A DNA stretch of 64,000 bases from Symsagittifera roscoffensis (Eukaryota; Xenacoelomorpha; Acoela; Convolutidae): positions 10,129,579 through 10,193,578 of the forward strand of contig NC_087065.1 of the NCBI RefSeq assembly GCF_963678635.1, read 5' to 3'. The notes beneath the pieces were generated by a model. It was not told where the DNA came from, made no database searches, and saw nothing but the letters and a program-made list of their open reading frames with translations. This document shows positions 25,001-37,000 of this stretch, piece after piece. Position 1 is the first letter of the stretch; every line of letters begins with the position of its first letter. The position numbers and the translations under genes are program-made.

Positions 25001-28000
25001 AGTAAAAATATAAATCGCACTCAATTAAGAAAACCCAAAATTTTAAATTGTCCGTAAAAAATCTAAGACATGGACATCAAAATTTGTTATTTAACTGGTC
25101 AAAATTTAACTGTTATTTAACTGGACCTGAACAAAGCAATGCCAATATCAAATGTTCCGTCCTTTAGTTCGATAGCTTATAAAATAAATAAATCAGTCCA
25201 AACAGCTTTAACAATTTATTTTGATGAACTATTATGTCCCAAAACTACGCTTATTAGTTAGTTAGAAAAAAACTTGACTGCTGATATCAAAGCAAAACCC
25301 CCAAAACTCCAGATGCCGTTAAACGTATGGCTATTGATGAAGACGATTAATAGCAAGATTTGCTTTAATTTTGCAAGTCAATGATTTTGGAAGATTCTTG
25401 AAAAAATTGCATTCAGTTTGCAGGTTTTTGCCAGTATCTAGCAGATAATGAACAAAACCTCGCAATGGAGACGGCTATATTATATGTTTCCCCTGAGACC
25501 AAAAAAAAGCATAAAAATTGCTTGAAAACATGCGAAACTAACGTTTCTAAAGGTGTATACACTCTTTTAACGCTATGGTGACAATTCGTAATAGGCGACA
25601 AATCGTAACAGGCGACAATTCATAACATGGCATTGGCAAGTAGAATACGCTTTTTCCTCTGCGCTTACATCAGGCACGAGAGGAATATTGCGCATGAATT
25701 AGTATTGCCGCTTAAGTTATTGTTACGAATTGTCCCCTGTTACGAATTGTCGCCTGTTACAAATTGTCGCCTCACGCCTTTCAACTTTTTTTCAAAACTG
25801 ATAAATAAAAATTCAATTTTGAAAAAAACTGGTTGTGAAAGTAATGAACAGTTTTAATACCGCTAATCAAAACTAATAGAAAAAATTAAGGGCAATATGT
25901 TTATGCAAATTGATATGTTTGCGCAAAATGCATAAATTATAAATCATCAGTGGAAATTATATGTGGTTTAGAGAACTCAAATTTCGCAGGATTCTTCTAC
26001 GATTCTAGCAATATATGTAATTTTTGTGAGAGTCTTGGATGATTTGCTATCCGAGTACACAACCCGGGTTAACCTCCATGCACGAAAAAAGCCACAAACA
26101 CATTTCCATGCAAGAAAACTGCTTATCGTACTTTTTCATACACAGAGTGTATAAAAAAAATAATTATCATACACTTGCTATAAAAGTATAAAAAAATTAT
26201 GTATGATAAGCAATGTTTGCATTGATCCAAAACATCATCCGTAAAAATCCAAGTTTAAATTTAAAAAATTTTCAGCCGCAATGTAATTTTCATGCCTATA
26301 TAAACAATTTTTGAAAAAAAGGATCCAAAATTTGTTACTTTTGTCTACAGCATAGTTCAATCTGAATTTTTCATACAAAAGAAACAAAGTTGACTGAAAG
26401 TTTTGGTGCGAATATAAATTTGAATTAATTTGTGTTTATATTATAAGATACAATTTAATTTGTCAGAAAAAAGGCCAAACTTTTTGACTCGTAATATTGA
26501 CCAAAATTTTTCTAGTTTCAATTTCTTTCATAGTTTTGAGTGAGCTAAGAAAAAGTTTTATCTCATACCGTTATTGATCATAAGCCTAGAATCTGTCGAC
26601 CATAAGAGGTTTCTTGCGTTAGAAAGCCGAGGTTTTTGTAATTTCAGACAAAACACAAAAACATTTAGCAAAACTCATAAATTATTGTTTTTTATTCAGT
26701 TTATTGAAAATGATTTGTCATATAACTTACATAAATAAAAAAGTTGGTGGTTGAATTTTTCTTACAACCTTCTGTACGTATGGAATTGATCGAAATTGTA
26801 TGATATGAGTTTTTCCATTTCATAAAAGCTGTAAGAAAATCGATTTTGATCAACCCATTTTGGTCAATTTTGGTCAATTTTGGAAAGGATTTGAACCAAG
26901 TTTTCATCTTATTATTGAAAAAGAAAAATCCATTCAGCGTGTATTGCAAAAAATAAAATAATTCGGTTTGCAAAAATTGCAATCCAGCACACAATTTGAA
27001 TCAATTAGCTAACTTTGATGCGTTTATGGAATGATTTTCGAGCGATAACTATTTGCCGCCGACGCTAAGCAAAACTTGGAGTTTTCGCAGAAGTTGACTA
27101 TCCCAAATTTACCATAGGCTTAGGATTAGGATTCCATAATTTTACAAAATCCATTTGTCGCAGCCGGAATAAACCACCGCAATCATAAAAAGAATCCGTC
27201 AATAAATAGGCTTTTGGCGGATTTAATGTCTTGCAAATAACATCTCAATCCATCCACAAGACTACACTTTCCGGAATACTTTTTTTCAGAAATTTTGGTT
27301 TTTGTATTTAAATTTATCGCTCAGCAAGGAAAAGTTGGCTCTTAACCAATTATGTCACTAATTAGTAACGTCTAAACCAACTCGTCTCCCTCAAGAAACA
27401 ATACTTTTTTGAACAAAAGTCAACCTTTTTTAAAATAAGGAAGTCAAATTTAGCAAAATTCAAAATTCTCTAATTGATCGAATTCAACCATTGTCTTATT
27501 ATCAATATGGCGCAGTCATAATCTCTTTTGTACTATTCATGAGCTACGCTTATGCTAATTGTAGTATTATGAATCGACTTTTTCACAAGGGAACGACATT
27601 ATCACGTTGAAATTCCTTTTTGAAAAATAAATGAATATCTATTCTAAAAATAATATTGAAATATTAAATTTCAGTGGTACTCTAAAAAGGGAAACTTGAT
27701 TATCCCCATATTAAATAGTATCGGACCAGTTTTGGCCTTTTATGCTCAGGTTCACTCTGAAATATATTATACTTGTTCAGAAAAACAACTTTGCATGCTC
27801 TAACAACAATATAAATGGCCCTTTAGCGAACCCGAGTCTAGATTTTTCACCTAATTTGAAGCAAGATTTAAGCGTTTTGAGCGTTTTTTTTAGACGATTA
27901 CGCTCAAAATTTTGCTTCATAATGAGCGGTTTTAGCGGTTTTTAAGCGGTTTATTAAAAAAAAAAACAGCTCAAAAACCGCGCAAAATTTGAACGGTTTT

Positions 28001-31000
28001 TGAGCGGTTATCTAGAAAAACCGCTCAAAAACCGTTCAAATCTTGCGCGGCCTTTGAGCGGTGTTTTTAGATAAACCGCTCAAAAACGCTCAAACCGCTC
28101 TTTTTGAAGCAAGATTTTCAGCGCAATCGTCTAAAAAAACCGCTCAAACCTTGCTTCAATTTGGGCGAACAATCTCAACTTGAGAAGACAGCTGGCATGG
28201 AAGATTCTCAAACAAAACTGTCAAGCAATTTTTTTTGACGTTCCCGGGCCGAGATCCGCGACTCATATCGCGACCGAAATGTACTTTTTGCGACCGAAAC
28301 TCCATCATCCCGCAAGAAATTTGAGTCGCACAAAGTCGCAATATATCTAATTTGGGTCGCGCAAAGTCGCAACATAACTAATTTGGGTCGCGCAAAGTCG
28401 CGACATAGCTAATTTGGGTCGCACAAAGTCGCAACATAGCTAATATGGGTCGCACGTTAATCTATGTTTTACTAATGAAGCAAACAACCGATCGATATTT
28501 TTTTGGTATTAACTTAGAAAAAATAGTTCCAGTGCAAGCTTTAAAACAAGCATAAATTTGCTTCTCAGATTAAAAAAAAAAGAATTCTTGAGCTCGAAGT
28601 GTTTTTTTCTTTGGACAATTTCGACTTTGTTACTAGCCACTTTTGAACGAATTTTTTAGCTTATGAAAACTATTGACGTCCTGAGGTCAATTTAAAAAAC
28701 GTTTTCTACTTGGGATTAATGTTTACACGAAGGCGAAGCTGCGCTTTGCAAACAATTGCGAGAACACGACCAAAAAGCAGCTCTATCAAGTGAAATACAA
28801 AAGAGTACAAATAAGCTTCGGATTATCAAAAACTGGGCTTTGTGTAGGATTTGAATCTGCGACTGACTGCAATCAAGAGTCTCACGCACTATCCTCCAGC
28901 CACACAAGTTTAACAACCGACAAACACAAGTCACGAATAAAGCAGCTACATATGTAAAAGTTTGTGAAAGCCATTCAGCAAACGTGGCACCAAATACAGG
29001 TAGACCCAATTTGCATTCAATATTTTGGAGTATAACAAGTTGAAGGCATGTAAGCTAATTTTGCATGTATTAAAAATCGCAAAGCATAACGCTACAGTAT
29101 ATATAAATTAAAGTTTCAAAAAATTGCGAAATATATTGTGTCGGAAAATTTCGTAAATCGAGTTTTGATTATTGTTATGTTGATTGAAACAATTTTTTTT
29201 GGTTCATTTGATGAAATAAAAAAGCATCAAGCGTGTTAACTTATTAACTATTCGAGTGTCAATTTACATGCTATGAAAAAGCTGTATTGGTGCCCAAAAA
29301 GTGGCACCATTACTTGGCCTTAGGTTGGAAAAAAAGAGGATTCGTACCAGCACAATCGCTTCGCAAGTGTAATTACGCTATGGTAATTAAAAGTTGACGG
29401 TTTTGGAGTATTTAAATTTATGGTTGTTTAAAGAAGGACGGTTTGGGGGAACAGGACTGTTTGGGAGATTTAGTGCGCAATATATCTCTTTCTTTTAACT
29501 CGTAAGATGCTACTTAACCCCACTAAAAAATTGTAAGCTGTTAAAAGTAGAATTTTTTAACGCCAACAACATCAATTTGATTTTTAATAAACGTGTGGAA
29601 GAATTACTAAAAAAAACAATTTTTGTTCTAATTTTTCTTTGAAAATTTATCAAAATTTAAATTGCTTAACGATATGCTTAGATTGTTCATACATATCAAA
29701 ACAGTCAAAAAGTAGAGACTTGACTTGTTATTAGCAAATTGATGTTTGGATTAATTTCTGATAATGATTTTTCACAGTTATGAGATTTTAAATTTCACAT
29801 GGCTCATTCCAACATGAAGTTCCCACTCAATTTTTTATGCAAAATGTAAACATTTCACAACAAATCTGCTCGGATCAGGACGAATATATTCATGTTTCGA
29901 CTGCAGTTGAATCTCTTTGTAGTAGTTTTAATTGAAATACTTAATGTATTTTTCAAAAAAAAAGAAAGAAACTCTTTTTGTAGTACAGTGCTGATTTAAA
30001 TTAACCGGACAAAACGCGTTAAACTTGAAATTTAAAACGCGTTTTTCTCAAATTGGGTTGAGTTTAGATGAAAATTTATGAAGACAAAACTTGCTTAAAA
30101 CTTTAGCAGAATTATTATGGTGTAATTTGTTTTGCAAAATACAGGCCCAAAATTTTACCCGAAAAATGAGTCATTTTGGTTTTTCTTAGTTAATCAAAAG
30201 TTAAGCCAAAAATACCCAGTCAATCACAGACATAATTAAATCAAAGTGAGCCCCTTACGTAGCCCAACAAACTTTATGAAGTGTATTTTCTCCAAAATAA
30301 TGTATAAGTTAATTTATTTTTGTTTGATAGACAAAAAAATCATTTTTACTATATAAAATACCAACTTTTTATTTAAAAACAGTTTTTAAAAAATTTGCAA
30401 TTTTTTTGGAGAAAATACTCTTCATAAAGTTTGTTGGGCTACAAAAGGGGCTCACTTTGATATAACTATGTCTGTGATCGACTGGGTAATTTTGACTTAA
30501 TTTTTGATTAACTAAGAAAAGCCAAAATGACTCATTTTTGGGGTAAAATTTTGGGCCCGTATTTTGCAAAACAAATTACACCATAATAATTCTGCTAAAA
30601 TTTTAAGCAAGTTTTGTCTTCATAAGTTTTCATCTAAACTCAACCCAATTTGAGAAAAACGCGTTTTAAATTTCAAGTTTAGCGCGTTTTGTCCGGTTAA
30701 TTTAAATCAGCACTGTAGTTTAAATTGAAATAATTAATGTAATTTTCGAAAAAAAGAAAGAAAAAAGCTCCAAGTTTTTTTTTTGATTTTTTAAAAAAAT
30801 ATTCAATTGTGTAAAGTACAAAGTGACATATTTTGCTTTTAGCGAAGTATTAAATAAACTAAATAGCATACCTCTATTCAATTTGGAACAATTTATAAAA
30901 ATGGATTAAGTCTCCGCTTACGAGTTAATAGCACGGAATATATAGCGCGCTTATTATCCGAAATTGAGCAAATTTGCAACCCCCAAAAATTCTCAAAAAA

Positions 31001-34000
31001 TTAGAGGTACAATAAAATTTTAATTTTGAGCTCAAGACAGCAATACTTTTCGAATGATGTAAAAAAAATTCCGTAAAAAATGATAGTTAAAAAGTCGAAA
31101 TTTGTCTGGAGAAAAAAACCACCCATGCACAAAATTGTCTGAAAAAAATGCAGACCATTTAAGAGCACCGACTTGAATATTAATCTTTTCTAATTACTAA
31201 GAGATTCTAAAGTATGGAAATGTGAAATTTATCCCTCCATACGTTAAGTGAAGCAACAAATGATGCCTTCTGGTTTACCAAATTGAAAAACCAAATATGC
31301 TGCGTCAATTCAATTCGAAAAAAAAATCGAGGGAATATGTTAAGCACAACTTAGTCGTGATACAAATTTCCAAAAAAAAGTGGGTTATTTGAAATTGACA
31401 AATGTAGGAAAAACTGTCTATTGGGTATTTCTTACCAAATACGTAACTCCTAAAAACAATTATGAACAAAGAAATTATGTTGGAAAAGCAATAATGGCCA
31501 TGCCACCTGTCTCCCGATACTAAATGGGGAACTTTTAATGGTGATTCAAGTCGATACTGAAGAGAAATTTTATCCCCGATTAATTCTTCTGTTTAGTTTG
31601 TTTATTTGAGACATTAAAAACTTAAAAGAAAAGCTTCCTTAAAAGACAAAAGATTAATAATTTAAAAGGATAATTATTATCGCCAACGGTTTAACACCTC
31701 GCTTACAATATATGGTTTCACTTTGTTATTTACCGAACTATTCAAACGAAAAATTGTATACGAAAAACTGAAATACAGTGAAACTGGGCTTAAAACATCT
31801 AACGTATTTCGGAGTAGACGAAGTACTCGAATGCGATGATCTGGACCAGGTATTCCTCCGATAGAAGGTTGCCACTGGGGTCCCGGGGGACTATGAGGGC
31901 CTCCGCGTACAGTGGGGGGTATGGGTTGTGAGAGGGGATGTAGTCCTCGTCCCCGTGCTCGTAGAAGATGTCTATTCACAAGTAATTCATAGGTCTGTTG
32001 TTGTTTTAATCACGCCCATATTGAAAACCGCAGCAAGTTCATTTTAATTAGGAAATGAGTATGGATTACTTACATAGTTTTTCGACTTCCTTAGAAAGAT
32101 TTGTTTTAGCAATCTTCTGATTCATCAAGTGGGGGTTCTAAGTTTTTTCCGATGGGGTGGGGAGGGGTTTCAAAAAAAACAAAGGTTCAATTTTTTGTCG
32201 TAGTCTTTCGAAACACTATAGCGGCCTAACTTTGCAAAGTTTTTCGCACCGCACGCTAAAATTTTTTTTGATGACAGTTCCATTGCTCAAGACATTCTCT
32301 TCTGAGGGAATTTTCCGTGGGCCAAAATCTTCCATGAGGCTCTCTCTAATTTTATTTCTTTGCTAATTGATTGATTCAGAAAAGTGCGTATTTTTTATTG
32401 TAGTCGGTTTTGAAGAGATAATAGATTGGTGGCGTAAGATGGTAAAAAACGACAAACGACAGCAGACCGGAAATGAGTCGTCTGTCCTTGAGAGAGGCGC
32501 TGTTGTTGGGGGTCATGAGTGCCTCGAAGTCAGTGAGGCTCTCGTTGATGAAGAGGCCGCAGAGGAGCAGAGTGGCGAAGAAGAGGTTGATTAAGATGAC
32601 CACCCAGGGGTTCTCTGTCAGGAAGCACCCGTACCACGTGCTGATCGTGCCAGTCAGGCCTGCAATCGTATTTTATTATAAGAAAGTGGACTGAAAAAAT
32701 TTTCAATCTTGATACTTTTAAATCTATGCACAAAATTAGTTGCTGTAAAAGCGACTAAACAGTTTTTCTGAATGGCCTTAATTTAAATTTGAGAAAAAAC
32801 TGATCTGACGTAGAATACTTGCCCAAGAATATTTTCAAATTGCTCTGAATTTTTTGCTACTTTAGTATTGAGTTAAGACCGAAGTGTTTTCCGGTTTTAG
32901 TTCGGAAAAATTAATAATTTTAGAATATACATGTGTATGATAATCCTGAGTATGGATTATAAAATGTAATGTAGCCAATTGTGTTTTTGGTATATCTGTC
33001 GTATTTGTATATTACTTCAGTAGTTATAAACGGTGGTGGTAGTGATTGAGCTGTTATGTTAGGTGGATTTAATGGGTAGGGATGTTGGGTAATATTATTT
33101 AACTTAACTGTGATTTCAAATTTTAATTGTAAACTGTTTTGTTGGAGTATTTGAATATTGTGATCACGGATATCGTTGTGAATATCTTGGCGATATTGTA
33201 ATCTATTAAGTGCCCAGTTATGAAGGCGGTTACTTTCTTGATGTTGTCCAAATAGTGGTGGAGGTGCTGTGAATGTATTCCAATCTAGTCTTAAAGGAAT
33301 ATTTATTGATGATTGTTCTCGATATCTGGCGTCGAGATTATTTGGAAAGTTTAAGTTAAAGGGTGGTGGTGAAAACTGGCTTATTGATGGTGTTGATGGT
33401 AGTGATAATGTTTCTGGTAGTGATGAGGATGTTGTTGTATCCGTAGAAATATCTATGCGGTCATTGACTAAATTTGGTTCACCTTGTGTAAATGAATGTG
33501 TAGTCCAATATGGGAATCGTGATGTTTGGTTTGTGGGGTTGAAAGGATTTTCACGTATTTGCTCAGATGTTGGTGTTGAACCTAAGTAATCTGATGGTAG
33601 GCTTGAGGTGCTACGTTGTGAAAGAAGCGTAGGGGTTTCTGGTAATATACCAATGGGGTTTTCTGGAGTGTTTTGTGATGGGGATTGAGGTATATCAAAA
33701 TGAACTCGGGGAGTTTGAAGATTTCTGTTTCGTCGAGGATGTATAATTTGTCTATTTATTTCGACTGTATTTTGGTTTTGACTAGGATTTCTTATTCTAC
33801 TTAGTTCTTGTGGTAGTGTTGGGTATAGGTTATATGTTGGTTCGCTTAGAGGTGCTTGTCGTTGAACTGGTTCTAGTGGTTCTGATAAACGAGCATGTCG
33901 TTCTTCAAAAGTGTATGGATTGTCTTGAAAAGAAATTCGTGTAGATGTTTGAGGATTTTGAGTAGTTGAAGGTGGTGTTTGGTTATCTTGGGATGATGTC

Positions 34001-37000
34001 GGTGAAGACTGATTCTGTGACTGTTGGGTAGCAATTTTTGATGGATTTTTGAATTGTTACTTTAGTGGGAAGGTTTATGTTTATTATAGTATTCTTCCAA
34101 AAAAAGAATTAGAAGGATTGTTGCTAGGGCAAAAGTGAAGATTGCTTTCTTTATACATTTACATATTGTCAAAATGAGGGATGATAAAAATGTTATGAAA
34201 ATTACAAACAATAAAAAAATATCGGTTCTACTGAAAATTGTTCGTATCATTTAGACAAGTTATATGACTCGTACCTGTGGATGTAATCAAGGGTTTTGGA
34301 AAGTTGGAGGAATAGTTCGAGTATAGTGTAGAAAATTAAAAAAATGTTACAAAAAATGATTAGGATTATTAGAAAAGATTCAAGTATATCAAAAAGAAAT
34401 ATTATAAAGGTTTCAAGTATTGTAAAAAAATGTTTAAGATTTATGAGTATTTGAGTAACTGATTGAGAGAAGAGCATTTAAGAAATGATCTCTTGGTCGA
34501 ATATTTTTTGCTGTTTGAGGCGATTTTCTAGTGTGGTCGGATTATTTATTAGTTTTTTGACAAGTGGGTTGAGTTCTGTAAAAAATTGTTGGGGGCAATT
34601 TTCATGGTGACTGGGAGGTCGTCTTTTTCTTTATTTTTGTTTGTCAAATGATCCGGGGTATGGTGAGATTTTTATACTTTAGGCTAATTAAAATCTTCAT
34701 TTTGTTACTTTAGGCTAAGTTATCAAATTTGTTTTGGGGGTATTCGTGGTCTGAGTTGGGGAAATATTGTTGATCTTTGGGTTATTAGATAAGGGAGGGG
34801 TACGGTATTATGGTGATATCTATTTTAGCTGTCAAGTTGGAGTGATTTGCTTATTTTTGACCTGGAGGTTGTAAAGTTATAGTTAGAGATGTGCCTGGAG
34901 TTCTAGATTATTCGTCTAATTGATCTTAGTTTGAGTTAGAGAAAGTGACGGATTGGATGAATCCTATTGGTCTATTTTGAACTAGAATTATTACGTACTT
35001 GTCAGCATGTTATTTTGAAAAATGTAAATGAAAAATGTTTCGGAGGTTTCAAGATTGTGAAGCAAATGTTAAAATTACTTTTGAAATTCTACTTTCTTTA
35101 AAATTTTAGATTGGGGGATGAATATTTTATAGTTTTTACGTGGTTGATTTCGGAGTCTTGTTGTTTTTCTATGTTCAGATTTGTCGATTTGTTCTTGGGG
35201 TATTATTTGTTCGGTCATTTTTCTATTTTTTCTTTGTTTTGGAGATTCTTTATGGTTTTGTGTATTGATTTTGGTGGCGATTGGTTTTGTGTTTTGATTT
35301 TCGGTGGGGTTATCATTTTGTTCTGTGTTTTTCAGATGTGGTTCATTTTGAATGATTTTTAATCCTGTGAAAGAATATAATTGAGTTAATTCGCGGAGTG
35401 CGTATTCTTTTGGGTAATAAGGTAATAGGTTGTTTCGATGTTGAACGATTTCTTTTTTGTTTGAGTTCGTAATTTTATATGTGACATCATCGGGTTTTGC
35501 AATTATTTGGTATGGTCCTTTTCGAAGGGGTTGTAATTTTTTTGAAATTCCTTTTTGTGTATTAAAATTAGGTATTAAAACAAATGTTCCAATTTTTAAA
35601 TCGGAGGCTGGTGTAAAACGTGAATTGATTTGTTCATTAATGTTTTGTCTTTGTAATAACTTTTTTGTTATTTTTTGATAAATTTCATTGTGTTTTTTAT
35701 CTCTATTTAGAATCCATTCGGTGTGTGTACCGGAGGCTAGTTTAAGAATTTGTGGGTGATGAAAATGATCTTCATCGTGTGTATGTAAAGGTAGGTTATA
35801 ACAAATTGAGTCTTTATTTGGTTGACAATAACCTTGTGCGTTTTTATGAGAATTTGCTGTAAACATTATTGGTTTGCGTGGCTTTTGGTTAAAAACCATT
35901 TCGTATGGTGACATTCCTAAAGTTGTCGTAATTTGTGAATTATATGCTAAGGGAAATAATTTTACATCTGCTGACCATTCGGTATATTTTGTATCATTTC
36001 CGTTGATGATACATCTAAGATATTCTTGTAATGAACGGTTCATACCTTCGACTAAGCCGTTTGTCCAAGGTGCATGAGATGTACGTGGTTTGTGTTTAAT
36101 GTTATATAAATGACATAGTGTGATAATTTCATTATTTATGAATTCTGTACCGTTGTCTGTAACTAAAATTTCTGGTAGTCCGAATTTTGCTATCCAGTGT
36201 TCATAGAGTGTTGTGTAAGCGTAATAAGCGTTACAATGTGGTACTGGGTTAAGTGCTACATAATGTGTAAATGCGTCAACAATTACCATAATGTAGGAGT
36301 TTCCTTCTGATGAGGGTGAAATTGGTCCTTTGGTATCAAATGAGATACGATGATTAAAGTACAAACTTTGTCCTTTAAAATCTTGTTTTTGTGCTATTTG
36401 TTTTTGATTTGGGTAAGGTTTATTTAGTTGACATACTATACAGTCATTGCATAGTACTTTTATCCAAATTGGTGCATTTGGGAAATAAAAGTTTTGTATA
36501 AAATTTGAATATGTTTTTTCTGATCCAGAGTGTCCTTTAATATTTTGTGTATGTGAAATATTAAAAGCTATAAGAATCATACTTAAAGGGAGACATGGAA
36601 CTGTAGATTCATTCAGGTTATACTCTAAAAGGTCTGTATTTTCGTTAATTGTTGTGTTGTTAAATTTGCGAAAGTATCGGAGGAGTGTTTTGTTTCCTAG
36701 AATGGTTGAATCTGCTTTGATAGGTTTAGTTTTATATTTGTGCCATGATTTTAGTTGTCTAATTATCGGGTCAAGATTTTGATATTGTTTCAGTGTTGAA
36801 ATTGTAATTGTTTCTGTTGGGGGGAGAAAAATGTTTTCGATTTCTAATTTAGATAAGGGTATTGTGTCAAGTGGGTCGTGAAGGTCAAAAACTTGATTTA
36901 TTGTGTATTTTGAATCATTTGTTTGTGGTCCTGATAAATTTATTTTATCAGTTAAATCTTCTTTTTCAATTAGTGGAAAATGGTCTTTTTTAGGCGGGTG

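Larger units (their letters stand above)
24612..31803 (-). other. Intron 4 of the Patched-like gene
   Basis: 7.2 kb, AT-rich. It holds the 17-bp foldback element (25577-25771), the GAGCGG palindrome (27846-28169), a 31-bp minisatellite (28320-28456), a SINE (28726-28905), the Tc1-like foldback (29986-30715) and diverged GTTCCGAC-family sequence at about 29860-29950 and 30830-31140. Between these I saw no exon or gene. Confidence 0.8.

Noticed and set aside
28320-28456. Possible CRISPR-like array of GTCGC repeats
   Set aside because: No variable spacers; simple 31-bp tandem repeat.
28726-28905. Functional tRNA gene
   Set aside because: Stems do not pair well and the sequence continues into a tail shared with 63420-63610, as in a SINE.
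29335-29390. Another tRNA-like head on the minus strand (GGTACGAATCC)
   Set aside because: Only a B-box-like word is present; no matching A box arrangement or SINE tail.
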